This document shows, one piece after another, positions 46,973 through 58,406 of a DNA stretch of 64,000 bases. Every line of letters begins with the position of its first letter. Position 1 is the first letter of the stretch. The translations under genes and the position numbers were made by a program. The notes under the pieces were generated by a model. The model saw nothing but the letters and a program-made list of their open reading frames with translations. It was not told the origin of the DNA and did no database searches. The stretch comes from Pithys albifrons albifrons (taxonomy: Eukaryota > Chordata > Aves > Passeriformes > Thamnophilidae): positions 769,849-833,848 of the forward strand of contig NC_092472.1 in NCBI RefSeq assembly GCF_047495875.1, given 5' to 3'.

Positions 46973-48898
46973 AGAGGTGGCATTCCAAGGAGGAGGCTCC
47001 AAGTCAGCAATCTTCAAACAGCCACAGTGAGAGACAGCTTCCAGGGAAACCTTCAAACTAGACTTAAAGATAATCCCATAGATCCCTCTCTTGAAACACT
47101 TTGGCAACATACTAAAACTTGCATCCTGCAGTCCTCTGAAGAGTCCCTAGGGTTCTCTTCCAAGAAAAACAAAGACTGGTTTGATGAAAACAATCAAGAG
47201 ATCCAGGAAGTGTAGAAGAAGAAGAGAACTGCTCACCAAGCACACCTTGCTCAGCCATCTTACCATATAAAAACAGCCACCTTTCATCTTGCATGCAGTG
47301 AGCTCCAACAGAAACTTCGAGACATCCACAGCAAATGGTGGCTCGACCCAGCAGAAAAGGCACAACTATGTGCAGATTTGGGTGACCAAAGAGGATTCTA
47401 TGAGGCCCTGAAAGCAGTGTACGGACCCACACACCAGGTTCAAAGCCCCCTACTCAGTGCAGATGGTCAACTGCTTCTAACAGATAAAACCTCCATCCTG
47501 AACCAATGGTCTGAGCACTTTCAGACTCTCTTCAGTGCCAACCGTGTAGTCCAAGGCTCAGCAATTCAGCACATTACACAACAACCGGTGAAACATGAAT
47601 TGGATGCAGCCCCTACTATTGGAGAGACACTTAAGGCCATAAAACAGGCGAAAACTGGCAAGGCAGCTGGGGTTGATGGAATTCCACCTGAAATCTGGAA
47701 GCATGGAGGTCAAGCGCTCCATGCCAAATTCCACGAGCTTGTTGTGCGTTGCTGGGAACAAGGGGAACTACCACCAGATCTCCGTGACGCAGTCACCATC
47801 ACCCTGTACAAGAAGAAAGGAGAAAAATCAGACTGCTCAAATTACCAAGGTATTACTTTGCTCTCCATTGCTGGTAAAATCCTTGCAAGAATACTTCTGA
47901 ACAGATTAGTACCCACTATTGCAGAAGATCTTCTACCTGAAAGCCAGTGTGGTTTCAGAGCCAATAGGAGCACCACAGACATGGTGTTTGTTCTCAGACA
48001 ACTGCAAGAGAAGTGTAGGGAACAGAACAAAGGTCTCTATGTAACCTTCGTTGACCTCACCAAAGCTCTCGACACTGTAAGCAGAAAAGGCCTGTGGCAG
48101 ATCTTGGAACGTTTAGGATGTCCCCCCAAATTGCTCAAAATGATCATCCTGCTACATGAGGATCAGCGTGGACAAGTCAGATATGGCGATGCACTCTCTG
48201 AGCCCTTTCCAATAACCAATGGTGTGAAACAAGGTTGCATTCTTGCACCAGCTCTATTCACAATCTTCTTCAGCATGATGCTCCAAAGAGCCACAGCAGA
48301 GCTCGATGAAGAAAACGGCATCTACATCCGATATCGTACCGATGGAAGCCCATTCAACCTGAGGCGACTGAAGGCCCACACCAAGACCCTGAATCACCTT
48401 GTCCATGAGCTGCTTTTTGCTGACAATGCTGCCCTCGTTGCTCACACAGAAGCAGCTCTGCAGTGCTTCACATCCTGCTTTGCAGAGGCTGCTGAGCTTT
48501 TGGGGCTGGAAGTCAGCCTGAAGAAGACAGAAGTTCTCTTCCAACCTGCACTTCAGGAAGTCTTCCATCATCCCCACATCACCATAGGCAATTCAGAGCG
48601 TAAGTCGGTCCAGCAATTCACCTATCTGGGAAGAATCATTTCCTCAGACGGTAAGATCAACAAAGAGATAGACAACAGGCTGGCAAAGGCATACAGAGCC
48701 TTCGGAAAACTCCATAAAAGAGTCTGGTCCAATAAACACCTGAAGAAAAGTACAAAGATCAGTGTCTACAGAGCCATTGTACTGTCTACTCTTCTATATT
48801 GGTCTGAATCCTGGGTCATCTATCGCCACCACCTGCGGCTTCTCAAACGCTTCCATCAGCGCTGCCTCCGTTCAATCCTAAACATCCACTGGTCTGAT
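46973..48898 (+). pseudogene. RTE-like ORF, reverse transcriptase domain, inactivated
   Basis: After the endonuclease the frame continues, is closed by a TAG at 47213-47215, and is then open from before 47378 to the CR1 junction (a 513-codon reading frame). Reverse-transcriptase motifs are clear: AAGVDGIPPEIWK, the fingers block CSNYQGITLLSIAGKILAR, ESQCGFRANRSTTDM, FVDLTKALDTVSRKG, GVKQGCILAP and LLFADNAALVAH. The usual FADD catalytic box reads FADN (48416-48427), so the second aspartate is lost, and the palm motif has AL in place of AF. The last part, RSILNIHWSD, is cut by the CR1. The enzyme would act in the nucleus on its own RNA and on the composite SINE RNA. Confidence 0.9.
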
Positions 48899-51290
48899 CA
48901 TAGAATCATAGAATCATAGAATCGATTGGGTTGGAAAAGACCTCGAGATCATCGAGTCCAACCCTTGGTCCAACTCCAGTCCCTTTACCAGATCATGGCA
49001 CTCAGTGCCACGGCCAATCTCAGTTTAAAAATCTCTAGGGATGGTGAATCCACCCCCTCTCTGGGCAGCCCATTCCAATGCCTGATTACTCTCTCTGTAC
49101 AGAATTTTTTTCTGATATCCAACTTAAATTTCCCCTGGCAGAGCTTGAGCCCATCGTGCCCCCTTGTCCTATTGCTGAGTGCCTGGGAGAAGAGACCAAC
49201 CCCCACCTGGCCAGAACTTCCCTTCAGGTAGTTATAGACAGTGATGAGGTCACCTCTGAGCCTCCTCTACTCCAGGCTAAACAACCCCAGCTCCCTCAGC
49301 CTCTCCCCATAGGGCTTGTGCTCCAGTCCCTTCACCAACCTTGTTGCTCTTCTTTGGACTCGCTCCAGCCCCTCAATATCTTTCCTGAACTGAGGGGCCC
49401 AGAACTGAACACAACACTCAAGGTGTGGCCTCACCAATGCAGAGTACAGGGGAAGGGTCACTGCCCTGGTCCTGCTGGCCATGCTATTTTTGATACAGGA
49501 CAGGATCCCATTGGCCTTCTTGGCCACCTGGGCACACTGTTGGCTCATGTTGAGCTTCCTGTCAATTATTACTCCAAGGTCCCTTTCCACCTGGCTGCTC
49601 TCCAGCCACTCTGTGCCCACCAGCCTGGAGCGCTGCAGGGGGTTGTTGTGGCCAAAGGGCAGGACCTGCACTTGGCCTTGTTGAACTTCATCCCATTGGA
49701 ATCAGCCCATCTCTCAAGTCTCTCCAGATCCCTCTGCAGAGCCCTCCTGCCCTCCAGCAGGTCGACACTCCCTCCCAGCTTGGTGTCATCAGCAAATTTG
49801 CTGATGATGGACTCAATCCCCACATCTAAATCATCAATAAAGATGTTAAACAGGACTGGACCCAACACAGACCCCTGGGGAACACCACTGGTGACCGGCT
49901 GCCAGCTGGATGCAGCTCCATTCACCAGCACTCTCTGGGTCCGACCCTCCAGCCAGCTCCTAACCCAGCAGAGGGTACACTTGTCCAAGCCATGGGCTAC
50001 CAGCTTTTTCAGGAGTATATTATGGGAGACAGTGTCAAAGGCCTTGCTGAAGGCCAGGCAGACACATCCACAGCCTTCCCCTCATCCACCAGGTGGGTCA
50101 CCTGATCGTAAAAAGAGATCAGGTTGGTCAGACAGGACCTGCCCCTCCTAAACCCCTGCTGGCTGGGTCTAATCCCTTGTCCATCCTGAAGGTGCTGTGT
50201 GATTGCACTCAGGATGAACTGCTCCATAACCCTGCCAGGCACCGAGGTCAGGCTGACAGGCCTGGAGTTGCCAGGGTCAGCCTTGCAGCTCTTTTTGTGG
50301 ATTGGGGTGACATTGGCCAACCTCCAATCATCTGGGACCTCCCCAGAGAGCCAGGACTGTTGGAAGATGATGGAGAGTGGCTTGGCAAGCTCTTCTGCCA
50401 GCTCCCTCATCACTCTGGGATGGATCCCTTCTGGTCCCATACACTTGTTAGGATCCAGCTGGCTCAGTAAGTTGGTAACTATTTCCTGGAATACAGGAGG
50501 GGTATTCAGCTCCCTCTCCCTGTCTACCAGCTCCAGAGGCCACTTGTCTTGAGGGCCACCTGTCTTACTGGTGAAAACTGAGGCACAGTAGGTGTTAAGT
50601 ACCTCAGCCTTCTCCTCATCTTCCTTAACTATTATTTCCCTCCAAGTCCAACAGAGAATGGAGGTTTTCCTTGCCCCTCCTTTTGTTATTAATGTATTTA
50701 TAAAAGGACTTTTTGTTATCCCTAACTGAAATAGCCAAATTTACTTCAAATTTCACTTTTCTTTCCCTAATTTTTTTCCTGCATGACCCAGCTCTATCTG
50801 TAAATTCTTCATAAGTAGCCAGCCCTTTTTTCCATAGTCTGTAAACTTTCTTTTTATCCCTGATTTCTTTCAGAATCTCCCTATTTAACCAAGCTGGCTG
50901 TCTTCCCCTCCGACTGGCCTTTCGGCACACTGGGACAGCCTCTTGCTGTGCACTCAAAATTTCCTTCTTAAAACACGTCCATCCCTCCTGGACCCCCTTG
51001 CCTTTAAGGGTTGTTTCCCAGGGTATGCTCTGAATCAGTTTTTTGAATAGGCCACAATCTGCTCTCTGGAAGTCCAAAGTAGAGGTTTTAATGGTGGCTC
51101 TCCTTGCATCCCTGAGGACTGAAAATTCTATTATTTCATGGTCACTGTGCCCCAGGCGGCCTCCAACCACTAAATCATCTACCAGCCCCTCTCTGTTGGT
51201 AAACAGTAGGTCTAGCGGGGCCTTACCCCTGGGAGGCTCATTTACCACTTGATGAAGTGACCAATGTGTCTGTTCTGAACAGGCAGGGGT
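48899..51290 (-). mobile_element. CR1 LINE, 2.4 kb, inserted into the RTE-like element
   Basis: On the plus strand it starts with the CR1 3' terminus (three ATAGAATC units, then GATTGGGTTGGAAAAGACC) and extends to the end of the endonuclease domain near 51290. It is 5'-truncated relative to a ~4.5-kb CR1. The reading frames are long, so this is the youngest-looking CR1 in the window. It sits in the RTE coding region in antisense orientation. No clear target duplication is seen, and RTE codons seem to be missing at the junction. Confidence 0.93.
49267..51290 (-). pseudogene. CR1 ORF2 (endonuclease C-terminus and reverse transcriptase), three frameshifts
   Basis: Minus-strand frames 51308-50625, 50440-50009, 49988-49569 and 49671-49267 together cover CR1 ORF2. 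They carry the endonuclease end (GRLGHSDHEIIEF), the fingers region (MGPEGIHPRVMRELA, IHKKSCKADPGNSRPVSLTS), [24 protein letters not shown], the intact catalytic [10 protein letters not shown] (49785-49796), and the thumb region ending [11 protein letters not shown]. Single-base frameshifts lie near 50630, 50062 and 49670. The enzyme would copy CR1 RNA and, for the CR1-X type, the tRNA-Ile SINEs. This copy is inactive but only lightly damaged. Confidence 0.9.
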
Positions 51291-51777
51291 CAGCAGTATC
51301 GAGGCCATGCTGCTGAGAACGCAGCTGTGCTGGGCAGGGCATGTCTCCAGGATGGAGGATCACCCACCACCTCCCGAAGATTGTGCTCTATGGTGAACTC
51401 GCCACCGGCTGCTGCAAGAGAGGAGCCCCAAAGAAGAGATACAAGGACTCCCTGAAACAACACCTCAGCCTTGGCCATATTGACTGCCATCAATGGTCCA
51501 CTCTGGCCTCCAATCAGGATTCATGGAGACACACCATTCACAACGCTGCTGCTTCCTTTGAGAACACACGGAGAGTCAGTCTCGAGGAGAAAAGACAATG
51601 CAGAAAGAACCGTTCCTCACCAATATCACCTAAAGAGATGTTCCACTGTGCCTTTTGTGTCTGGACCTGCCTATCCTGTATCAGCCTTTTTAGCCACCAG
51701 CAGCTTGCAGCAAGCGTGGGTAGTGCCCTTCCCAAATCTTCTTTCGCGAAGCCTGGCCATGATGATGATGATGATGT
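51291..51777 (+). mobile_element. RTE-like non-LTR retrotransposon, 3' part
   Basis: The RTE resumes at CAGCAGTATCGAGGCCATG and runs to a (GAT)n tail at 51760-51777. Short 3' ends made of simple repeats are typical of RTE elements. The last ~40 bases before the tail (GCCCTTCCCAAATCTTC, then GCCTGGCCAT) are the block also found at the 3' end of the composite SINE. A frameshift near 51360 separates the first codons after the CR1 from the rest. Confidence 0.85.
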
Positions 51778-51805
51778 CTCTCAGCCTTCCTCTGCACTGC
51801 AGTGA
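51341..51805 (+). pseudogene. RTE-like ORF, C-terminal region with zinc-finger-like motif
   Basis: This 154-codon frame carries the end of the RTE protein: LPKIVLYGELATG, KRGAPKKRYKDSLKQHL, an RRVSLEEKRQCRKNR basic stretch, and FHCAFCVWTCLSCISLFSHQ at 51641-51700. The last has C-x2-C and a histidine spaced like a C2H2 or C2HC finger, though the final cysteine or histidine is not evident. The frame then runs through KSSFAKPGH into an aspartate run encoded by the (GAT)n tail. The N-terminal side is cut off by the CR1 and by a frameshift near 51360. Such fingers in LINE C-termini are thought to bind nucleic acid. Confidence 0.75.
51760..51777 (+). repeat. (GAT)n trinucleotide tail of the RTE-like element
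   Basis: Five to six GAT units directly follow CCTGGCCAT. They mark the 3' terminus of the retrotransposon. Confidence 0.85.
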
Positions 51806-54159
51806 GCCTGCTCCCTGCTCTCTGGGTGATGTGGTTGGGTCAGTTTTTGGCACAATTGCAGAATTTTCTTGCCATTGCTACTGAAGGAAGTGTTATTGCT
51901 GATCCACTTACTGAGTGGTTTTCCTGTATTACACCACAGTTCACTCTGAAAATGTCTTGCGAAAATAGAATTTGCAAGTTGTGTTTACTTTTTTCACTCA
52001 AACAAGCAGCTTCCCAAGGAAATTAAACCTGTTCAGGGAAAAATTGGTGGAGTTTGCATTTTTTCAAAACACTAAAATGCTCAGCCATGAGCTACAAATA
52101 TCATACTGCATTCCCCTTCAGTGTTTCCCTTTCAATAGTTTTACAGCCCTTGTGCAGCTGTGGGGCTTTTTGTTGGTGGTTTGTTTTTGCCATCATGATT
52201 GTTGTTTTTTTCTCTCTGCAAACTCAGAATGGCTTCATGGGTGTTTGAGTAAAAGCAAAGGGCCTCAGGAGCTGCCCTGAAAGGTTTAATGAACTGCAGT
52301 TTGCTGTGATTGCTCAGGGTTGAGTCCAAGTGTGTTCACTGTTCAGTAGAATTTCAAATGGGTTTGTGAAAATTACTCCTTGAAATGAAATCCTGCTGGG
52401 AGAACTTGTTGCTGCCCTCTGCCCTCTTCTGCTGTGCCTGGTGCCACCTGCAAGGGCAACAGAACTGCTTGTGGTGGGTAACTACAGGTTTAAGTAAGGG
52501 GCACATGATGTCAGGCTCTACTTCTCCTACTTCTGAAGTGTTTGCATGGAGATAAATGATTTAGATCCATCCTGGGTGTTGAGCTGCTTATTAAGGCTAC
52601 TTTTAACTTTTCTCTGACTTTGAAAGGCATTTTTCCTCAAGGTTGATTCCCTAAATTGTAACACCAGCAGGCATCTCTATGTAGGATTAGAGGAATAATT
52701 GTGTAAGTTTGGCTGGCATGTGTGGCAAGGTTAAAACAGCTTTTATCCAATATTTCTTCTTTTTAGTCTTGATTTATCATCCAGTTTTTCCTGTTTTCTT
52801 CTTCCTTTTGTCTTGTTTTCTTGTTTTCTTCTCCCTCTGCATATTCTCTCTTCTGTTTTGAAGTTTTCTAAAGGATAAGGCTATTGAACAGTGGCCAAGG
52901 AACACTGAAGTTATCAAATTAGTGATTTAGAACAAAAGAAAAGTAGATTTTAGTGAATAAGTAATTTAAAACAGTATTAAATGGTATTAAAATCAGGAAA
53001 AAATAAAGGATATGAGCCTGAGCTTGAATAAGTTGAATTAAGGGGTTCAGGTAAGAAGGCAGAATACCAAACTAAACTGCTTCAAAAACTCAAGGAAACC
53101 TGATGTCTGCCCCTGGTGTCCATTCAGGGCTCTGGAAAACATTCTCTTGCTTTCTTTTGATTCCTTTACTGGAGTTTGCTTTGTAAAATATTCCAAAACT
53201 ATAGGTGAAAGCTCTGTAGTAGTAGTGGTAACTATCTCTTGCTTGATATTTACATAAGATTAACTTCTACCAAAAGAATTTGCCCATTTACTTTCTTTTG
53301 CAGCTACTTGATTATTATTCAGGTTGTGTGGGCAATTTTTTCCCATTTCTTAGTAATTTGCCAAATTTTAATGTACTCTGCAACTTAAAGCTCATTTAAG
53401 CAATGTTGTGTAGAAACCAGAATTGGGAAAAATGCCCACAGACAGACTACAAAAGGGAGGTTCTCAGGGCTCAGTTCCATTTTGTTAGAGCCGGGAAATG
53501 GAGACCTTTGCTTCCCAAGAAATAATCCTATACCAAAGAAGCTTCAGTTGCAGTGCCAGTCCCCAAAACAGTAGTGATTGTTTCCCTGGTGATCAGATAG
53601 AGGTTAAAGCAGATTTCATGGCTTGATTTATAAGAAGAAATGGATGCCAAACCAGCTTATGTACTTTTTCCCTTTAATCTTCAAAAAGAAAGGAGGCAGA
53701 GAGTTGAGCTGATAACTCAGAAAAAGTTGTTGTGAAAGGGAATTCAAAATTCCTTCTCCATCAGTGGTTTTCAGGCAGAATTGAAGAGCTGCTACTCTTA
53801 CAGTCTTTGAATATATCAGGCTTTAATATTTGAGCAATAAGAAATAAAAATGTGTGGCTTAAGACTTCCTGCCCCTTTGTCTTTGCTGATTTTTGACACG
53901 TATTGAGCACATGCTGTGTTGTCGGAGAAGGGTCTTAGAGGAACTTTCTAAGGTGACTCTGGATAGTGCATCCTGAATGTTTTGATACACAAGACTTGCC
54001 CTGCGCATGGTGGTTTGTGCTGCCAGGTGTTGCCTTGAGCTGAGCCAATTCATCACTAGTTCAGTGTCATGTTGTCCTACTTCAACAGGTGAGACCAGTT
54101 TATCACTGTGTGTGGGTGTGACCAAAGCTGTGTATTCTTAACTCTCTATTCATTTCCCA
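51778..54159. other. Unique non-coding stretch
   Basis: No gene or repeat family recognised. A pyrimidine-rich tract lies at about 52785-52860. Confidence 0.45.
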
Positions 54160-55137
54160 TGAACTGTTAACAATGGACCATTTGCAGCAGCTGCCCAGGG
54201 CACACCTGACCCCTCAGGATATAAGCTGGCTGGGAAAGAAGCCTGGGAGAGTGGAGCTGGGATAACTCCCCTCCAGGAAGTCATTGGTACCTCCACACCC
54301 ACCTGAGGGATCATATCTGCTAATGGGCCATCAACAATTCCAAAAATACCCCCTAACTCAGAGAGACAGATCACCCAGTGTGGAACTCCCTGCCCTGGAA
54401 GAGGTACAGGGTGGTCCCATCTGGATATCAGGGTATATAATCTTGGGGGGTTTGGGGTCTTTTTGGGACTTCTGGGGCCATTCATCAGATCCAGAGGAGA
54501 AGCAGAACCTCAACAGGAGGAGACCACCACTCTCGACCAGACTGTGACATCATCTGCACCAACAGGTTTTTCACCTCCTCTTACCTTGGACTCAGGGAAA
54601 CCACGTGGGGCTCAGCACAGGGGCCAACAAATCCCATTGTGTTTGTGCCCAGGGTGCTGGGTTATACTACTGGGGTTTGTGAGTTAAAACCAATTTTTTT
54701 TTTGCCATTGTATTTATTGTAATATTTTTATTAAATTGTAACTCTGACTTCTGTAGGAAGAAATTTGAACTTAGAGGCTTGTATGCACAACCCAGTCTAT
54801 GCAGAAAGTAGCAAAGCCTGTGTCCTTAAGATAAAAGAGAACAGACTTGCAATAGCAGCAGCAAGCAAGGACCAATCGAATTGTGTTGTAAAGCATAAAC
54901 ACTAAGTATTAGCCAATAATGTGCTTGTATTATTCACGTGCTTTTAGAAGTATGAGATGTAGTGTGTGTAATATAAACAATAAATCAGAGCACTGATGAT
55001 ACTTCTGTGAAGGTCACGTCTTTGACTCTCGTGCCAAACCCTTGGGAGCTCAAAAAATCGACATTTTTTACTTTAGACTTCTAATCTCTTTTGTGTTGGG
55101 TTCATTTCTCCTGCTGGTTTACCTTTAAACCAGCACA
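54160..55137 (+). mobile_element. ERV LTR interrupted by a second LTR
   Basis: The outer LTR runs from about TGAACTGTTAACAATGG to TTTAAACCAGCACA. It has a TATA box (GGGTATATAATC near 54432) and an ATTAAA poly-A signal near 54731. Its U5-like part is split: it reads ...GTAACTCT up to 54745, is broken by an inserted LTR, and resumes at TAATCTCTTTTGTGTTGGG after 55081. Without the insert it would be about 650 bp. The left edge is approximate and no convincing outer target duplication was found. Minus-strand frames across it are not genes. Confidence 0.7.
54752..55075 (+). mobile_element. Short ERVK-like solo LTR nested in the outer LTR
   Basis: It begins TGTAGGAAGAAATTTGAAC, carries an AATAAA poly-A signal (AACAATAAATCAGAGC near 54980) and a U5-like part. 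It is flanked on both sides by GACTTC (54746-54751 and 55076-55081), a 6-bp target duplication as made by ERVK-type integrases. The 3' end should be CA but reads TTTACTTTA before the duplication; a CA occurs slightly upstream (TCGACA), so the end has mutated or gained bases. About 324 bp. Confidence 0.7.
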
Positions 55138-58100
55138 CATTTTCACAATACTCCTTATAATTGCCCATCTTTTGTGTAGTGCCTCTGGCTCTGGGCACAC
55201 CTGCTCTCCTTGGAGCAGAGTGACCCTGCAGTGTGGGTCATGCACTCAGAGTGCCCTTGATCCGGCAGCAGTTACAATAGCTGTCTCTTGCTGGGTCTTA
55301 CTTCTCCCACCTTTTTCTGCAACTAGAATTAGTTGGAAAGTGGAGGCTGGGAGGAGGAGTTAATGAAATTTGAACATGCAACTTCTTAATGAATTATATC
55401 TAAGATAATTGGCTAATTACAGGAACTTATTACTGGAACTGTCTTCCCCTGATGGCCTCTTTGGTAACTGCTTTCTTTATTAAAGTGGAAGTGGAATTGT
55501 TGGTATGTGCCTTGCCTAAAGTCACAGCAAAGCCACATGACAGCATGCCCAGCAGCAGATGTCTTACAGAAAGAGGACCCTGGACTGGGCAGTGTCTGAA
55601 ATGCAGTGAGCTGGAAGGATATTTATTTCCTACCTTTTGGTAGAGCAGAGCAGAACTTTTTTCAAGTAACGCATTTCAAAATTATGCCAATGAGACCTGG
55701 GGAAGAGATCTAGTCTTATCCCAAATGACTTCCTGGAAGACAAGTGTGCTTGGCTGCATGTGAGTGCCTGGTGAGCCTGTGTATCCAAATTGATATTTAG
55801 TTTAATAGTGGCAATTAAGCTTTGCACTTTTTTTCATGAGAACGTACCTTGCTAATAATAAGCTTCAGTTTAATTAAATTGCAGGGAGGGAGAGGAAGTA
55901 GTGTCCTCTGTCACACTCTTTAGTTAAGTGGGTTCTAATCAGCAAATTTAAGTAAAGAGAAAAGTTTATTCCAGTCTTCAATGAATACTACAGACGATCA
56001 AGAAAACATCTAGTTAATTTATATGGATATATTTAATCAAATTTTCTTTAAAAAGCTCTTTGGGTAGTCAGTTGCAATGTTCTAGAGAGCAGTGATCTTC
56101 CTGTATTAAATTGATCAACATTTAGATTGACAGTGGAATAGGACCAACACAATTCCTAATGAGTTTTGGCCTTTCATCTTCATACTTTCCATACTGTGTA
56201 TTTGATTTTTATTAAGAAATATCACAGTAAAAATTATAAAAGCTTATCATATGGTCATTTACGTATATACATATATAGAGATGGGATAAACTTCTTGGCT
56301 TATGGCACCAATGTCAGGTTTGTGCTGCAGTGCAGTAGCTGTTCCTGGAGATCTCTGCAGTTGGAGTCTATGGGCTTGCTGTTATTCTACAGACTTTGGC
56401 AGAAACTCTCCAGTCCCCTGGCCCAGCCCTTCTAAAATGCACTGAACTCTGGCCCTGTTTCTGCCACCTCATTTGTCCCATTTGGAGCTGGGATTAGCCT
56501 AGTAGGTGTGTAATTCCTTTCCTTCAGGGGTAAGTGCCTTTGAAGTAAGATCCAAAAACTTTCATGCAAATGAATATTTCTCTCAGCGAGGAGCTTGCAA
56601 GGGAAGATTATGTGCAGGTACCCCCAAAATACCAGGCAGTGGAAGAATTTACAGGTATTTATTTCCAAAAGCTGAGAACACTTATTATTTTGGCATAACA
56701 CTGCACTGGGGCTGAGAGAGACATGACCCCTGTTCTCCTCAGGGCTTGTATCATTCCCAGCCCCAGCACTGCACTTAGCAGGGATTGCTCCTCTGCAATT
56801 TATGAGGAGAAAATATCCAAAACTGTCTCCGGGAAAGATGCCTCTTTCCAGGCAGGAAAGCTTTCCTAAGTGACAAACCCCCTCATCTTGCAATAAATCT
56901 TCTGGAATGTGTTTCTGTACTTAAAGAATTGGTTCTCTGGTGTCTTATGCTTTCTTGGAAAAAAAGGCTTTGCGTGTTGAAGGCCTTTGAAGAAATTCAC
57001 CTCCTCCCCTCACCCATCCCAGACTTCTGATATCATCCTAACCGTGGAAATGGACCTGTGATACATATAATTATTCAAGAAGACTGTGGCTTGTTGGGGG
57101 GAGTGTTCTGCCTGCTGAAGTGTGCATGATACATAGGGTACTCCAAATATGAATATTTACAGACCTGGGATGTGCTGTATACAAATCATCCTTCTACCTG
57201 TGCTGCCCTTTCCCAGATCTGACATTATAGTCATAAATCTACTTCAGTTTGGTTTTGCCCTTGAATTTAAGCTTAAATTCAGAATGTAAATATTCTTGCA
57301 GAAAACGTCTGGCACCTTTATTTTCCTTACTGATTTTTTCCATGCATCTAAACCATCTTTTGATATAGTTTAAGTCTTTTACTTTTTTTCCAGACCTTCT
57401 GTTTTCATGAAGGGTTTTTCTCAGATTTTGACTGTTTGCTTTTGGTCCTTTTTTGATGAAAAACCATCTCCCTTTTCAAACAGCCCTCAAAGGGTTCTCC
57501 TACTTTACACGTATTTAGAAGTACAGCATAAACTGCTTTTTCAGGGTGTATGGACTGTGTCATACTTTACAAACTACTTTAGAAAGCTTAACTTCAGACA
57601 TTGGCTTTATAAATTGGCCTCCTTGTTTGCTAAGAGTTTTGCTCTTTGGTACAGGTTTTCAAAAATTTTTGGGATGATGGGATTTGAGACTATGATATAT
57701 CTAAAACACTGGGGTACTATTTCATAATTCACTGTGATATATCTGAAACACAGTTTCATGCAGCTTCATAATTCTTTCATGAATTTATTACTCTGATCTC
57801 CTTGTAGCAAGCTTATTTTTGTGGCACTATCTTTTGCAGTATAATTATGCAAATAACTAATTAAATGAAATCTTTCAAGTTGTGTGTACAGGAATACAAA
57901 TTACAGATTATAAAATTAAAATCCTAAGTGCAACTAATGCATAGATGGTACAAAGAAGATGAAATGCCAGAAAAGAGTCAACAAGAATATTTAAATGCAG
58001 GAATGAGAACCATTTGGTAAGTGAAAGAAATACAGGTTTGTTTAGAATATTTTGTTCGGGCGTTCATTGTTTGAGGTCACTTAAAAGTAAGAAATACAGA

Positions 58101-58401
58101 ACAGCATGAAAAGTGGTAAGAAAACATGGTTTAATGTAACAAGTGAAGAACAGTATTCTTCAAGTGGAGAGTGTTTTTCAGTGTTTAGTCCTGTTATAAC
58201 TAAGAAAAATGGATGAGATTATCTTTGCTGGGCAATATTTTGTATAATTCTCATGCAAAAGTCAGAGCACAGTTTAATATGCCACTACAGTGAAAGTTAA
58301 AAATGCACTAAGCAGACTGATTCTTCAGTTCACCACTTCAAAATAAAGGGAACTGGGTAAATAGGATGTCTTGACTGGAGACACTGGGGCTGTGATGACT
58401 C
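55138..58401. other. AT-rich unique non-coding stretch
   Basis: Nothing recognised as a gene or repeat family. A 153-codon minus-strand frame at 56432-56893 has no domain. An imperfect ~45-bp duplication (GATATATCT units) lies at about 57690-57770. Confidence 0.45.
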
Positions 58402-58406
58402 TATGG

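Larger units (their letters stand above)
45420..48898 (+). mobile_element. RTE-like non-LTR retrotransposon, 5' part
   Basis: This is a non-LTR element with a CpG-rich leader (about 45420-46140), an APE-type endonuclease region and a reverse transcriptase. It is interrupted at 48898 by a CR1 and resumes at 51291. Total own length is about 4.0 kb, a little over the usual 3.2-3.5 kb of RTE elements because the leader is long. Protein motifs place it near the RTE group of LINEs; whether it is AviRTE or another clade (RTEX, Proto2) needs a tree. The upstream limit is uncertain: CpG-rich sequence begins near 45270. The base composition contrasts with the AT-rich neighbourhood. Confidence 0.85.

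Noticed and set aside
49078..50151. A 357-codon plus-strand protein
   Set aside because: It is the antisense of the CR1 reverse transcriptase; the opposite strand carries clear enzyme motifs.
54150..54485. A 111-codon minus-strand gene
   Set aside because: It lies antisense in an LTR with a TATA box and poly-A signal on the plus strand.
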